Below, piece by piece: positions 25,939 through 35,977 of a DNA stretch of 64,000 nt. The stretch is taken from NCBI RefSeq assembly GCF_009733535.1, contig NZ_SMMI01000010.1, positions 62,001 to 126,000 of the forward strand. Direction: 5' to 3'. Each line of letters starts with the position of its first letter. Positions within the stretch are counted from its first letter, which is position 1. The stretch comes from Sphingobacterium endophyticum (GTDB lineage Bacteria > Bacteroidota > Bacteroidia > Sphingobacteriales > Sphingobacteriaceae). A program made the translations under genes and the position numbers. Under the pieces are notes generated by a model. That model worked only from the letters and a program-made list of their open reading frames with translations. It made no database searches and was not told the DNA's origin.

Positions 25939-28900
25939 TTATTCTTCTTCCTTATATACAGGTAGAATTATTGTAAAGGTAGTTCCAATGCCTTCAAATG
26001 TCACAAAGGAGATATCACCGTTCATCGACTCAATGGTTTTCTTAACGAATGCTAATCCCAAGCCTGTGCCGGAGCTTTTAGTCGTAAAATTTGGTTGAAA
26101 AATCTTTGGAATGACATCCGCCGGAATACCCATTCCATTATCTTTCACAATAATCTTTATTTTATCTCCATCAATATATTCTATTAATATACTTATCAAG
26201 TGCTTTTTGCGACCTATTGAGGCTTCTATTGAGTTTTTAATCAAATTGTTGAATGTCCTTAATAATTGGTCTCGATCCCCAAAAACAAAGACTTTCTCAT
26301 CATCTGTATTATTGATGATTTTGATATAGGTATTGTGATTGTTATGATAGACGTTGGCGGATTTATTAATCTTTTCAATAATATTGATTTTGGCAAGATT
26401 GGTGTCGGGTAATTTTGCAAAATTTGAAAACTCCGTTGCAATTCTACTCAAACTATTGATTTGTTCAATAAAAGAATTAGAAATTTTGAAAAATCTTTCC
26501 TCAAACCTAGGGTCATTCTCGGTATAACTCCGTGTAAGCTGTTGTATACCTAATTTCATTGGTGTCAGAGGATTCTTGATTTCATGGGCAATTTGCTTTG
26601 CCATTTCTCGCCATGCATATTCTCTTTCAGCATTTAACAGCTGTTTCGCATTTTCCTCCAATTTGACGATCATAAAATTATATTCCTTCACCAATGCACC
26701 AATTTCATCATCTCGTTCCCAATATAAAGGTTCATTCGGCTTATTGCTAAAGATAGTCTGTGAAAGTTTTCTACCAATTAAATTCAGTGGCTTTGTAATT
26801 GAATTCGCAACCATTACCGTTAAAAATCCAAGCCCTAAAATGATAATGGTATAGATATTTAATAATGTATTTAATAACAGATTCTGGCTTTCATTTTCTT
26901 CCTCAACTGAGGTGAAATAAGGAATATTCAAGAATAAAATATTGTTATATTCATTGTTCTTGATTGTAGCATAACTTGAATTATATTCAAAAGTTACTAC
27001 TGATTCCTTAATAAAGGAGTCAGTTTTCTTCAGTACGTTTAGATTATTAAATGCAATCGGATTGATAAATCGAGACACTAATCCCATGTCGTATATTTTG
27101 GGTTGTGATGTAAAGATCAATTTACCATTCTTGTTATACAAATTGATATCTGTCACGGTTGATTCAGAAAATTCTTTAACAAATTCCTGGATCTGTGATT
27201 CTGTAAGATTATCGGAAGACTGAATTTTATTTTCAATCTTTTTAACTACATCCATAATATAACTTAGACGCTGTTGGATTTTTGATTTTTCCAACTGACC
27301 GGAGATACTAATGAATGAAATAAATCCAGATATTACGATGGCGAATATAACAACCCCAATAATCATAGTCTGAATCCTTGTACTATATTGGATGCGGTTT
27401 ATTAGTAATTTAAAATGATATTTAATACTTCTAAAATTAAAAGACTTTTGTGTAATGGTACTGAAGAAATATTTTATGCTATCGAATATCAAAAAGTAGA
27501 TATATAAACATAGGAACAGGAAGGAGAAGACAGCAATTGATTGCCAAAGGCTTAATTGTGGTACACTAACAACAAGAGTTGTATTCGCATCCGGCTTATA
27601 AACTACATTGAAATATCCATTATAATCTTCTAAATTAACGTATTGCTGGACCTTACCTCCGAATGCTTCATCTTTGTTTGGATAGGTGAAAGAACCATTC
27701 TGGGTTACTAAAGATCCGTCTCTATATAGTGCAAAGGATGATGAACTACTTTGATATCCCCTAATAAATTCTACCTTACTATCCGATAGAATTTCAGGGT
27801 ATGGCATGGATGTGCCGTAAGCCCTATTTTTTAAGTTAATGAAAACCTGAACAACCTGATCATCGGTATTAGCAACTGGAATATCGAATTGTAAGAAATA
27901 TTCATGTGTCCCTAAATCACTGCGCACACGATAAAAATGTTCGGTTTGTTGGACTTTCGTGGATTTATTGATTACCTTTTCTCGATATTCCTCAATCTTA
28001 TTGTTATCATAATTTCCTAAGGGTTGATCATTAAAATAATAAAATCCATTAAACTCAAATTTCGTTAAATAACCGCTAAAATAGGTGTTCTTGATATAAT
28101 CATTGATTATATCTGTCTGTGTATTTGGTAGGCTGATTGCAAAAGATTGTCGCAGTCCTTCATCGGCAACAATTTTCTTCTCTAGCTCTACAAATAACGC
28201 GGTTGCATTGAGGTCATCCTCGGCCTCCAATTGATTCACGGTGACCTTCATTTCCCGCTCAACCTTCGCTTCCAAACTCCTTGTATAAACCGAAGTGGTC
28301 ATAAAAGCTAAGAATATTAAGGTTAATATGAAAGTCGACATTGATAGGCTAACTTTTACCTTGCTATACGCCCTTATCATAATTACCCCAGCTAAAAATA
28401 TATTAAAGAACGTGTTCTCACCTAAAAGAACAGCGTTTAATATGATGGCGGTTACCAGGGCTATTAATTGGAGATTTAAAAAAGAAGTGGTGTTCGGGAG
28501 TATGGATTTGAGAATTCCAACCACCGAATCAATAAAATAAAGCAGGATAACCATATTGACACACATAATCAATATATTCAACCAGCTATAGCTATTAAAC
28601 GATAGCAGATTGGTTAAGTCAAGGGTTACTACTGTACTATTTGTAATTAATGTTGATAGATGGAAAAATAATGTATTACTGATAAAGTAGATGGAAAGTA
28701 TACAAACTAGTGAAACGATAGTTGCTAAATTACCAGAGATCTTTTTTAATGAATGTCTTAAGTAAGGTTGAATTGCTTTAAAGTAAAACACGAGCCAACC
28801 TACCAAAATGGTCGTCATCAGAAAGCCCCATAAATTCGGTAGGAGCGGACTATATGCATAGTATTTTGGGTCGAATAAACCTATGCTTGAGGATGAAGCC

Positions 28901-29688
28901 AACCAGTTTGTATTTAGGTCAACATACCGCGTTAAAATAAGTGTCAAAGCAAAGAACAACAGGGAGAACCAGGGCTTACCATTTCTCGCTATCATTAAAC
29001 AGATATTGTTGACTAATATTAGGAAACAAATAGACGCGAAAATCCAACATAAAAATTGAATGTCCATGAATATATTGTCCTGTTTCCCTTCATTTAATTT
29101 GACAGAGAATAGGTAAGATCCATTTTGACTGTAAATGTTTTTAATATTTTCTGTGTCCGTATAATCAGCTATCGTAAGATTATTCGTAGAAATCAATTCA
29201 TTGAAAAATCTGTTTTTGAGATATTGATTGGTAATGGAAAAGTTTGTTTTAATTGGAATTAATGCAAGGACTGAGGTGTTGGATGTTAGGGTTTTCCGTT
29301 TGAGTATAAAAGACCTATTGTCCTCTTGGATAAATACAACATCAGACTGTATGCCGCCGTCTGTTAAAGGAACATAGATATTATTGCTCCAAAAAATAGG
29401 TTTGTGGTCCTTAAAAATGTAAAAAAAGATCTTGTATTTATCGCCATATTTCTTGGTAGCCTCAAGAACCTGAGTAGGGTATACTTCAACATTTACAAAT
29501 GCTTTCATCAGGTTGGAATCAGCAAACAAATCGTCTACTAATTCCTCATAGCGGTGTATGTTGTTTGAAAGAGTTCTAGTATCTAATTCCAACATATCAT
29601 CCTTTGTTATCATGTTATTGATCATGATAGCTGTGGCAAGGAAAGATACGGTTAGAATTAGTAAGAGGATTCTTATTTTATTACCCAT
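25939..29688 (-). CDS. Giant multi-domain sensor histidine kinase
   Basis: A 1249-residue membrane sensor kinase, far longer than usual. The order is: membrane helix 1 (about 5-25), a periplasmic domain to about 215, a block of seven or more helices (about 220-460), a second periplasmic domain (about 465-745), further helices around 750 and 815, a third sensory loop, and a helix near 965. A HAMP-like linker (SITKPLNLIGRKL) follows. The kinase core has the phosphorylated H1035 (H1035EIKNPLTPMKLG, NtrY-like) and an ATPase domain with DNGMGIP and GTGLGLAFVK. No response regulator gene is adjacent, so its partner is unknown. Confidence 0.93.
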   Translation of the reverse strand: MGNKIRILLLILTVSFLATAIMINNMITKDDMLELDTRTLSNNIHRYEELVDDLFADSNLMKAFVNVEVYPTQVLEATKKYGDKYKIFFYIFKDHKPIFWSNNIYVPLTDGGIQSDVVFIQEDNRSFILKRKTLTSNTSVLALIPIKTNFSITNQYLKNRFFNELISTNNLTIADYTDTENIKNIYSQNGSYLFSVKLNEGKQDNIFMDIQFLCWIFASICFLILVNNICLMIARNGKPWFSLLFFALTLILTRYVDLNTNWLASSSSIGLFDPKYYAYSPLLPNLWGFLMTTILVGWLVFYFKAIQPYLRHSLKKISGNLATIVSLVCILSIYFISNTLFFHLSTLITNSTVVTLDLTNLLSFNSYSWLNILIMCVNMVILLYFIDSVVGILKSILPNTTSFLNLQLIALVTAIILNAVLLGENTFFNIFLAGVIMIRAYSKVKVSLSMSTFILTLIFLAFMTTSVYTRSLEAKVEREMKVTVNQLEAEDDLNATALFVELEKKIVADEGLRQSFAISLPNTQTDIINDYIKNTYFSGYLTKFEFNGFYYFNDQPLGNYDNNKIEEYREKVINKSTKVQQTEHFYRVRSDLGTHEYFLQFDIPVANTDDQVVQVFINLKNRAYGTSMPYPEILSDSKVEFIRGYQSSSSSFALYRDGSLVTQNGSFTYPNKDEAFGGKVQQYVNLEDYNGYFNVVYKPDANTTLVVSVPQLSLWQSIAVFSFLFLCLYIYFLIFDSIKYFFSTITQKSFNFRSIKYHFKLLINRIQYSTRIQTMIIGVVIFAIVISGFISFISISGQLEKSKIQQRLSYIMDVVKKIENKIQSSDNLTESQIQEFVKEFSESTVTDINLYNKNGKLIFTSQPKIYDMGLVSRFINPIAFNNLNVLKKTDSFIKESVVTFEYNSSYATIKNNEYNNILFLNIPYFTSVEEENESQNLLLNTLLNIYTIIILGLGFLTVMVANSITKPLNLIGRKLSQTIFSNKPNEPLYWERDDEIGALVKEYNFMIVKLEENAKQLLNAEREYAWREMAKQIAHEIKNPLTPMKLGIQQLTRSYTENDPRFEERFFKISNSFIEQINSLSRIATEFSNFAKLPDTNLAKINIIEKINKSANVYHNNHNTYIKIINNTDDEKVFVFGDRDQLLRTFNNLIKNSIEASIGRKKHLISILIEYIDGDKIKIIVKDNGMGIPADVIPKIFQPNFTTKSSGTGLGLAFVKKTIESMNGDISFVTFEGIGTTFTIILPVYKEEE

Positions 29689-29716
29689 TTATCTGTCTTT
29701 ACTATAGGGTAAATAT

Positions 29717-29757
29717 AAATAAAAAACTCCTCGCAAATAACTTTACGAGGAGTTTTA
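29717..29757 (-). terminator. Terminator of the sdh operon
   Basis: AAAACTCCTCG (29723-29733) pairs perfectly with CGAGGAGTTTT (29746-29756) around a 12-base loop. On the minus strand the stem ends in a T-run. It lies about 17 bases after the sdhB stop. Confidence 0.88.
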
Positions 29758-29772
29758 TGAAGAAATTCGACC

Positions 29773-30549
29773 TTAATGTTGGTGTACGTCTTCTTGACGG
29801 AAGAATTTTGCCGTAAAGTATTCACGGTTCATTCTTGCGATATTCGTTAATTTGATTCCTTTTGGACATTCTGCTTCACATGCTCCTGTATTTGTACAGT
29901 TACCGAAGCCTTCTGCATCCATTTGGTCAACCATTGCTTGCGCGCGTTCATAACGCTCTGTTTGTCCTTGTGGTAATAAGGCAAACTGCGAAATCTTTGC
30001 AGAAACAAATAACATAGCGGATGCATTTTTACATGCAGCAACACATGCTCCACATCCAATACAAGTCGCAGATTCAAATGCCTCGTCTGCAACACGCTTA
30101 GGGATTAAGATGTTATTTGCATCTTGAGGACCACCTGTATTGATGTTTACATATCCTCCAGCTTGTTGGATTCTATCAAATGAGGTTCTATCTACTGCTA
30201 AATCCTTCAATACCGGAAATGCTGATGCTCTCCATGGTTCAATTACGATCGTTTGTCCATCATGAAACGAACGCATGTGCAATTGACATGTAGTAATTCC
30301 ATATTTTGGTCCATGTGGGCGTCCATTGATAACAAGTGAACACATTCCACAGATACCTTCACGACAGTCATGGTCGAAATAGATAGGGTCTTCCCCTTTA
30401 CGAGTCAAGTCTTCGTTTACTACATCAAGCATTTCTAAGAAAGACATATCATCTGCAATGTCTTTTGCTTGAATAGTCACGAATTGACCTTTGTCATTTG
30501 AGTTTTTTTGACGCCAAACCTTTAGCGTTAAATTCATATGTGCACTCAT
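29773..30549 (-). CDS. sdhB: Succinate dehydrogenase/fumarate reductase iron-sulfur subunit
   Basis: Carries electrons between the flavin and the membrane haems of complex II. The 258-residue protein has a plant-type [2Fe-2S] domain ([17 protein letters not shown] and a later Cys in TTCQL), then [15 protein letters not shown] and [15 protein letters not shown] for the [4Fe-4S] and [3Fe-4S] clusters. The ATG at 30549 ([14 protein letters not shown]) is preferred; a second ATG lies 4 codons in, and the upstream frame opens with a TTG. It is last in the sdhC-sdhA-sdhB operon, the order seen in Bacteroidota. Confidence 0.95.
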   Translation of the reverse strand: MSAHMNLTLKVWRQKNSNDKGQFVTIQAKDIADDMSFLEMLDVVNEDLTRKGEDPIYFDHDCREGICGMCSLVINGRPHGPKYGITTCQLHMRSFHDGQTIVIEPWRASAFPVLKDLAVDRTSFDRIQQAGGYVNINTGGPQDANNILIPKRVADEAFESATCIGCGACVAACKNASAMLFVSAKISQFALLPQGQTERYERAQAMVDQMDAEGFGNCTNTGACEAECPKGIKLTNIARMNREYFTAKFFRQEDVHQH

Positions 30550-30595
30550 AATAGTATTTTTGAGTATCAAATGGCCCCCTGAGAAGCCATTTGGC

Positions 30596-32530
30596 TTATT
30601 TATAACTTCTTTGTGTTAACTTAACGTTTTCGAATATTAATGGCTCTTTGTGCAAGATCTCCGGTTGATTATCACCGTTGTATTGCCATGCAGCAACATA
30701 TGCATATTCTTCATCATTACGCTTTGCTTCGCCTTCTTCAGTTTGTGATTCTAGTCTAAAGTGACCTCCACAAGACTCATTTCTATTCAAAGCGTCGTCA
30801 ACCATTAATTCTCCTAATTCCAAAAAGTCTGCAACACGACCCGCTTTTTCCAAGGACATATTTAATTCTTCATTTGCACCTAATACACGTGCATCTGTCC
30901 AGAATTCTTTACGCAAATCTTGAATTAAACCTTTCGCTTTCTGCAATCCTTCTGCTGTACGAGCCATTCCACAATATTCCCACATAATATGGCCTAATTT
31001 CTTGTGAATATCATCTACAGTTTTTGAACCATTTAGAGATAACAACTTATTGATTCTTTCTTCAACCTCTTTGCGAGTTTGTTCGAATGCTGGATTGTTT
31101 TTATCAACTGGTTTGAAGTTTCCAATTTTCGCTAGGTAATCCCCAACTGTATATGGAATCACAAAATAACCATCTGAAAGACCTTGCATTAATGCTGAAG
31201 CACCTAAGCGGTTTGCTCCGTGATCTGAGAAGTTTGCTTCTCCTAAACAGTATAGTCCTGGAACAGTAGTCATTAAGTTGTAATCAACCCAAACTCCACC
31301 CATCGTGTAGTGAACAGCTGGGTAGATACGCATTGGTTGCTCATATGGATTCTCGTCTGTAATTTGGTAATACATATCGAAAAGGTTACCATATTTCGCT
31401 TCTACAACATCTCTTCCTAAACGTTGGATTGCCTCAGCAAAGTCTAAGAAAACTGCAACTCCAGTTTTACCAACTCCACGGCCTTCATCAACCATTTCTT
31501 TAGCATTACGTGATGCAACATCACGTGGTACTAGGTTACCGAATGATGGATATTTTCTCTCTAAGAAGTAATCGCGATCGTCTTCTTTAATATCTTTAGG
31601 CTTCAATTCTCCTTTACGAAGTTTCTCAGCTAATTCAATTGTTTTTGGAACCCATACTCGGCCATCATTACGTAATGACTCAGACATCAAGGTTAATTTT
31701 GATTGGTGGTCACCAGTAACAGGAATACAAGTTGGGTGAATCTGTGTGTAACACGGGTTTGCAAAGTAAGCTCCACGTTTGTGTGCTCTCCATGCTGCAG
31801 TCACGTTACATCCCATAGCGTTGGTAGACAAAAAGAAAACGTTTCCATATCCTCCTGTACATAATAGTACAGCATGTCCTTCATGTGCTTCAATTTCTCC
31901 TGTAACTAAGTCACGGGTAATAATTCCTTTTGCTTCGCCATCGATTTTTACAACATCTAGCATTTCGTGACGCGTATAAGATGTTACTTTACCTTTTTCA
32001 ATTTGGCGATTTAGTGCGGAATAAGCACCTAGTAATAATTGCTGACCAGTTTGACCACGTGCATAAAATGTACGGGATACCTGAGCACCACCAAATGAAC
32101 GGTTATCTAATAAACCACCATATTCACGTGCAAATGGAACTCCTTGAGCAACACATTGATCAATGATATTTCCAGATACTTCAGCTAAACGATAAACGTT
32201 CGCTTCACGTGCACGGTAATCTCCTCCTTTAATCGTATCATAAAACAAACGGAAAACAGAGTCACCATCGTTTTGATAGTTTTTAGAAGCATTGATACCC
32301 CCTTGAGCTGCAATTGAGTGCGCGCGTCTTGGAGAATCCTGGTAACAAAATGTTTTAACGTTGTAACCCAGTTCTGCTAATGAAGCAGCAGCAGCTGCAC
32401 CTGCCAAACCGGTACCAACAACGATAATGGTAAACTTACGCTTGTTGGCTGGGTTGACCAGCTTCATCTCAAATTTATGTTTTGACCATTTTTCGGCCAA
32501 AGGGCCTGAAGGTACTTTTGAATCTAACAT
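30596..32530 (-). CDS. sdhA: Succinate dehydrogenase/fumarate reductase flavoprotein subunit
   Basis: Oxidises succinate to fumarate (or the reverse) with covalently bound FAD. The 644-residue protein has the dinucleotide motif [19 protein letters not shown] near residue 34 and the flavinylation segment [18 protein letters not shown]. Substrate-site motifs are [23 protein letters not shown] and [16 protein letters not shown]. The long form with an extended N-terminus matches the B-type enzyme with a single cytochrome b subunit. It lies 46 bases before sdhB. Confidence 0.96.
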   Translation of the reverse strand: MLDSKVPSGPLAEKWSKHKFEMKLVNPANKRKFTIIVVGTGLAGAAAAASLAELGYNVKTFCYQDSPRRAHSIAAQGGINASKNYQNDGDSVFRLFYDTIKGGDYRAREANVYRLAEVSGNIIDQCVAQGVPFAREYGGLLDNRSFGGAQVSRTFYARGQTGQQLLLGAYSALNRQIEKGKVTSYTRHEMLDVVKIDGEAKGIITRDLVTGEIEAHEGHAVLLCTGGYGNVFFLSTNAMGCNVTAAWRAHKRGAYFANPCYTQIHPTCIPVTGDHQSKLTLMSESLRNDGRVWVPKTIELAEKLRKGELKPKDIKEDDRDYFLERKYPSFGNLVPRDVASRNAKEMVDEGRGVGKTGVAVFLDFAEAIQRLGRDVVEAKYGNLFDMYYQITDENPYEQPMRIYPAVHYTMGGVWVDYNLMTTVPGLYCLGEANFSDHGANRLGASALMQGLSDGYFVIPYTVGDYLAKIGNFKPVDKNNPAFEQTRKEVEERINKLLSLNGSKTVDDIHKKLGHIMWEYCGMARTAEGLQKAKGLIQDLRKEFWTDARVLGANEELNMSLEKAGRVADFLELGELMVDDALNRNESCGGHFRLESQTEEGEAKRNDEEYAYVAAWQYNGDNQPEILHKEPLIFENVKLTQRSYK

Positions 32531-32579
32531 ATCCTTTATTTATTTATAAGATCTTGCTATTGCGTAATCTGTAAATAAC

Positions 32580-33362
32580 CTATTTAATAAAATAAAAATA
32601 CAATGGCATCGATGCGAATAGGATTGGGATAATGATACCAAATACCCATACTCCAATCGTTCTTATAATTCCATTGTAACGTCTGTGGTTGAATCCAATC
32701 GTTTGGAATGCTGATTGAAATCCATGTATCAAGTGAAATGATAATGCAGCCATACCCAATACATATAAACCTACTAATAATGGGTTCTTAAAGGTTTCTT
32801 CAACCTGTCTGTATAGATCTTTCGATTTCACAACTTCTATCCCTCCTGGTTCTGGATAAATTACATATCCATTGTAATCTGAAGGAACATCATCTAACTT
32901 TAATACTTCTTGATTTCCTGTTGATACCTCTGTGCGGTATTCTACATACGGAGTAGTACCAAATTTGTACTGATACCAAAAGTTTTGCATGTGAGTAACA
33001 ATGAAAATTAATAGTACTGTTCCTAAAATTCCCATATTGCGAGAATTCCAAGCACTATTCGCTTTTCCATCGTATTGGTCATAGCCAATCGGACGTGCAG
33101 CCTTGTTCTTCGTAGTTAAGATTAAAGCATAAACAGCATGGATAATGATAGAAAGATAAAGTAAGTATGAAACTACTTTAATGGGGGTAAAGTGGGTCAT
33201 AAAATATGCGTAGTTATTGAACGCATACCCCGCATCATCTTTAAATAGTTGTAAGTTACCAATCAAGTGAACTATTAAGAAAGTACATAAGAACAATCCC
33301 GTCAAGCTCATGATTAGTTTCCTCCCTAGTGAAGATGTTAATACTGGCTTTGATTTACTCAT
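32580..33362 (-). CDS. sdhC: Succinate dehydrogenase cytochrome b subunit (B-type)
   Basis: A 260-residue membrane anchor of complex II with about five membrane segments. Conserved histidines in the helices (FLIVHLIGNL, IIHAVYAL, IFIVTHMQNFWY, SFHLIHGFQSAFQ) are candidate ligands for two haems b. A single large subunit of this kind, close to the Wolinella and Bacillus type, replaces the separate SdhC and SdhD of proteobacteria. It is the first gene of the operon, 49 bases before sdhA, with a good -7 promoter element about 30 bases upstream. Confidence 0.93.
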   Translation of the reverse strand: MSKSKPVLTSSLGRKLIMSLTGLFLCTFLIVHLIGNLQLFKDDAGYAFNNYAYFMTHFTPIKVVSYLLYLSIIIHAVYALILTTKNKAARPIGYDQYDGKANSAWNSRNMGILGTVLLIFIVTHMQNFWYQYKFGTTPYVEYRTEVSTGNQEVLKLDDVPSDYNGYVIYPEPGGIEVVKSKDLYRQVEETFKNPLLVGLYVLGMAALSFHLIHGFQSAFQTIGFNHRRYNGIIRTIGVWVFGIIIPILFASMPLYFYFIK

Positions 33363-33389
33363 TATTACTATGAATTTAATTTAAGTACG

Positions 33390-33397
33390 CAAATCTA
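33390..33397 (-). promoter_or_regulatory. Putative -7 promoter element of the sdh operon
   Basis: On the minus strand the bases read TAGATTTG followed by C, a full match to TAnnTTTG. It is 28 bases before the sdhC ATG. No TTTG stands at the ideal -33 distance. Confidence 0.5.
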
Positions 33398-33469
33398 TCT
33401 ATTTGATGACATATAAATGAGATTTATGTACAAAAAAGGCCTAATTTAGAATGGTTCTAATTTCTGACA

Positions 33470-33503
33470 AAAAAATAAGCCTGATTTTTATCAAATCAGG
33501 CCT
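33470..33503 (-). terminator. Terminator of the beta-barrel protein gene
   Basis: AAGCCTGATTT (33477-33487) and AAATCAGGCCT (33493-33503) form an 11-bp stem with one mismatch. On the minus strand it runs into a T-rich tail. It lies 25 bases after the stop of the outer-membrane protein gene. Confidence 0.85.
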
Positions 33504-33527
33504 AAATATTTTATAAAGCTTGCTCTA

Positions 33528-34106
33528 TTACAAGAATGCATATCCTAAACCAATTGACCACATACTGATCTTTTGGTTGTGATCTGAATTCTGGCTAATA
33601 TTATTTAAGCCATGCTCATATCTTAAATCAATAGTTAATTTGCTGATATCTGCTCCAATGCCTCCAATAATACCAGTAGACGATTTTTTGTAAGTGTCTG
33701 GATTGGTGACTTGCGTAACTTTCCCATCATGTGCAAATGAAAATACAGGACCTGCCTGAATGCGTACACCAACTGGACCTAAGCCAATTTTGGTTCCTAA
33801 TAAAATAGGTAAATCAACACTTTTAAAGGTAGCTTCTCCATTTTGGCCATCCTCTGTTTCATAGCCAGCTTTTTTCTGTGCATAATATAATTCCGGTTGT
33901 ACGTGGAAACCTGCTACGCCTACACGTCCCCAAATACCTGCTTGAAAACCTGCTTTCGTATCTGAACTCAACCATTTTCCTTCTGACTTTAAGCTCGAGA
34001 AGTTCACCGCGCCTTTAATACCTAATTTTAAACTAGGTAATAATTGTGCTTGCGTAGCCTGAACGCAAAAGAATAAGGCCGCTAATCCAAGTAAGATTTT
34101 TTTCAT
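33528..34106 (-). CDS. Outer-membrane beta-barrel protein (porin-family type)
   Basis: A 192-residue outer-membrane protein. It has a signal peptide (about 1-20, FFCVQATQA before the cleavage) and alternating beta-strands such as KLGIKGAVNFSSL, FHVQPELYYAQKK, VRIQAGPVFSFAHDG and SMWSIGLGYAFL. The C-terminal phenylalanine-leucine end suits barrel insertion. This is the common Bacteroidota outer-membrane beta-barrel (PorT/OmpX-like) fold; no specific cargo is known. It is a single gene with its own terminator. Confidence 0.85.
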   Translation of the reverse strand: MKKILLGLAALFFCVQATQAQLLPSLKLGIKGAVNFSSLKSEGKWLSSDTKAGFQAGIWGRVGVAGFHVQPELYYAQKKAGYETEDGQNGEATFKSVDLPILLGTKIGLGPVGVRIQAGPVFSFAHDGKVTQVTNPDTYKKSSTGIIGGIGADISKLTIDLRYEHGLNNISQNSDHNQKISMWSIGLGYAFL

Positions 34107-34178
34107 ACTAAAAATTTATATATTTACTATTTCCAATCACTAAAATAAAAGTTTTTATTCAATTAGCGTATATTTAAT

Positions 34179-34394
34179 ATGTATAATTTCAAGATTCATG
34201 CCAATGAATGGCCCGTTTTAAAGCTAAAACTAAAGAGAAAATACAACCATCTGTCTGAGGAAGATCTTCAGTTTCAGGAAGGTCAAGAGGTAGAATTACT
34301 CTCACGTTTGGCGAAACGACTAAACCGTAATGTTGACTACGTCATATATACTCTTTCTAAAGAAATGGCTGATTTAAATTCTAATAGTTTGTAA
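34179..34394 (+). CDS. Small CsbD-like protein
   Basis: A 71-residue soluble, helical protein. The pattern N-x-W-P-V-L-K-x-K-L-K-x-K-Y followed by LSEEDLQFQEGQEVELLSRL resembles the CsbD stress-protein fold, in which a Trp and an acidic 'L-T-D-D-D-L' turn are conserved. The likeness is by eye only. It lies 6 bases before csaA and could share its transcript. The ATG at 34179 is the first in frame. Confidence 0.7.
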   Translation: MYNFKIHANEWPVLKLKLKRKYNHLSEEDLQFQEGQEVELLSRLAKRLNRNVDYVIYTLSKEMADLNSNSL

Positions 34395-34400
34395 TTTTTT

Positions 34401-34742
34401 ATGGAGAAACTCATTAATTGGGAAGAATTTGAACAGGTTGATCTTAGAGTAGGTACAATATTGGAGGTAGAGGATTTTCCCAAAGCTAAAAAACCAGCTT
34501 ATCAATTGCTGGTCGATTTTGGTCCTGTCATTGGAACTCGTAAATCGTCAGCTCAAATTACCGTTCATTACTCAAAACAAGAATTAATTGGTAAACAAGT
34601 AGTTGCTGTAATCAATTTTCCAAAAAAACAAATTGCCAATTTTATGTCTGAATGTTTGGTCACTGGATTTGAGGATCAAAACGGTGATATTATCTTGACT
34701 GCAGTAGACAAACTTGTTCCAAATGGCTCCAAATTGAAATGA
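34401..34742 (+). CDS. csaA: CsaA-type tRNA-binding-domain protein
   Basis: A 113-residue protein consisting of one OB-fold tRNA-binding domain (EQVDLRVGTILEVEDFPKAK, then STQITVHY-like SAQITVHY and NFPKKQIANFMSE). The length and motifs are those of CsaA, described in Bacillus as a chaperone-like or export-related protein; a tRNA-related role is also possible. Its stop overlaps the start of the deaminase gene (ATGA), so the two are translationally coupled. That link with a tRNA-modifying enzyme favours an RNA-linked role here, as an inference. Confidence 0.9.
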   Translation: MEKLINWEEFEQVDLRVGTILEVEDFPKAKKPAYQLLVDFGPVIGTRKSSAQITVHYSKQELIGKQVVAVINFPKKQIANFMSECLVTGFEDQNGDIILTAVDKLVPNGSKLK

Positions 34743-35218
34743 TGAAAGTATATAATTTCGAAGACGATTCCCAAAATACGACTCCAACTCTTGATGAACA
34801 GTATATGCGGGAGGCCTTAAAGCTGGCCAAACGTGCATTTGAAGAAGATGAAATACCTATTGGGGCAATCATTGTTTCAAATGGTAAAATCATTGGAAAA
34901 GGATATAATCTTACTGAACGATTAAATGATGTAACAGCACATGCTGAAATGCAGGCGTTTACGGCTGCGGCTAATTTCTTAGGCGGCAAATACCTTCGTG
35001 ACTGTACTTTGTATGTTACTGTTGAGCCTTGTGTAATGTGTGCCGGGGCAAGCTATTGGACCCAAATCAGTAAAATAGTTTATGGAGCTAAAGATGAAAA
35101 ACGTGGATATTCTAGTATCAACGAAAAAATCATCCATCCCAAAACAATCATACAGCCTGGAGTGCTTGAAAATGAATGTGCTGAATTGATGATGTCTTTT
35201 TTTCGTAATAAACGCTAA
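34739..35218 (+). CDS. tadA: tRNA-specific adenosine deaminase
   Basis: Deaminates adenosine 34 of tRNA-Arg to inosine. The 159-residue cytidine-deaminase-fold enzyme has zinc ligands H68 in H68AE70M (E70 is the catalytic glutamate) and C98/C101 in PC98VMC101AGA. Length and the C-terminal helix (GVLENECAELMMSFFRNKR) fit TadA better than guanine deaminase. It starts at 34739, overlapping the csaA stop; a second ATG follows immediately at 34742. Confidence 0.9.
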   Translation: MMKVYNFEDDSQNTTPTLDEQYMREALKLAKRAFEEDEIPIGAIIVSNGKIIGKGYNLTERLNDVTAHAEMQAFTAAANFLGGKYLRDCTLYVTVEPCVMCAGASYWTQISKIVYGAKDEKRGYSSINEKIIHPKTIIQPGVLENECAELMMSFFRNKR

Positions 35219-35310
35219 GTTATCCACAAATTGGGCCGTAAACGAAACAAAAACGCTTCCAAATTGTTATATTCGTATATTGATAATTAATAAATAAAAA
35301 AATAATCGTT

Positions 35311-35922
35311 ATGGCATTTGAATTAGAAGCGTTACCATACGCAGCAGACGCATTGGAACCTACAATCGATAAAGAAACTATGATTATTCACCACGATCGT
35401 CACCATCAAGCATATGTTGACAATCTAAATAAAGCTATTGCAGGTACTGATGCCGAAAACCTTTCTTTAGAAGAAATCCTAAAGAACGTAAGCAAATACC
35501 CAGCTGCTGTGCGCAATAATGCTGGTGGTGTTTGGAATCACAACTTATTTTGGAAAGTTCTAGCTCCTAACGCTGGTGGGCAACCGACAGGCGATTTAGC
35601 AGAAGCTATTGATACAACTTTCGGCTCATTTGATGAGTTAAAAAAGAAATTGCAAGAAGCTGGTGCTGGTAGATTCGGTTCTGGTTGGTCTTGGTTAATC
35701 GTAGGGCAAGATGGTAAATTAGCAGTAGTATCTTCTCCTAATCAAGATAACCCATTAATGGATGTTGCCGAAGTGAAAGGTACCCCAATTTTTGGAATCG
35801 ATGTATGGGAACATGCTTATTACTTAAAATACCAGAACAAACGCCCTGCTTATTTAGAAGAAATATTCAACGTAGTTAACTGGGATGATGTAGCTAAACG
35901 TTATCAAGAAGCTAAAGGTTAA
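35311..35922 (+). CDS. sodA: Superoxide dismutase (Mn/Fe)
   Basis: Dismutates superoxide. The 203-residue protein shows the complete Mn/Fe family: an N-terminal ligand histidine in [36 protein letters not shown], and the two late ligands in [16 protein letters not shown]. The residue set (GGQPTG before the barrel, GSGW) does not let me settle manganese against iron by eye. No signal peptide is present, so it is cytoplasmic. It is a single gene with its own terminator. Confidence 0.95.
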   Translation: MAFELEALPYAADALEPTIDKETMIIHHDRHHQAYVDNLNKAIAGTDAENLSLEEILKNVSKYPAAVRNNAGGVWNHNLFWKVLAPNAGGQPTGDLAEAIDTTFGSFDELKKKLQEAGAGRFGSGWSWLIVGQDGKLAVVSSPNQDNPLMDVAEVKGTPIFGIDVWEHAYYLKYQNKRPAYLEEIFNVVNWDDVAKRYQEAKG

Positions 35923-35945
35923 TTTTATTAAATTTTCCTAATATG

Positions 35946-35977
35946 AAGCGGATATCACAATAGATGTCCGCTTTTTC
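35946..35977 (+). terminator. Intrinsic terminator of sodA
   Basis: AAGCGGATATC (35946-35956) pairs with GATGTCCGCTT (35963-35973) with one wobble, followed by a T-rich tail. It lies 23 bases after the stop. Confidence 0.88.

Noticed and set aside
35268-35275. TATATTCG as a -7 promoter element of sodA.
   Set aside because: It differs from TAnnTTTG at one conserved position and lacks a -33 element, so I did not list it.
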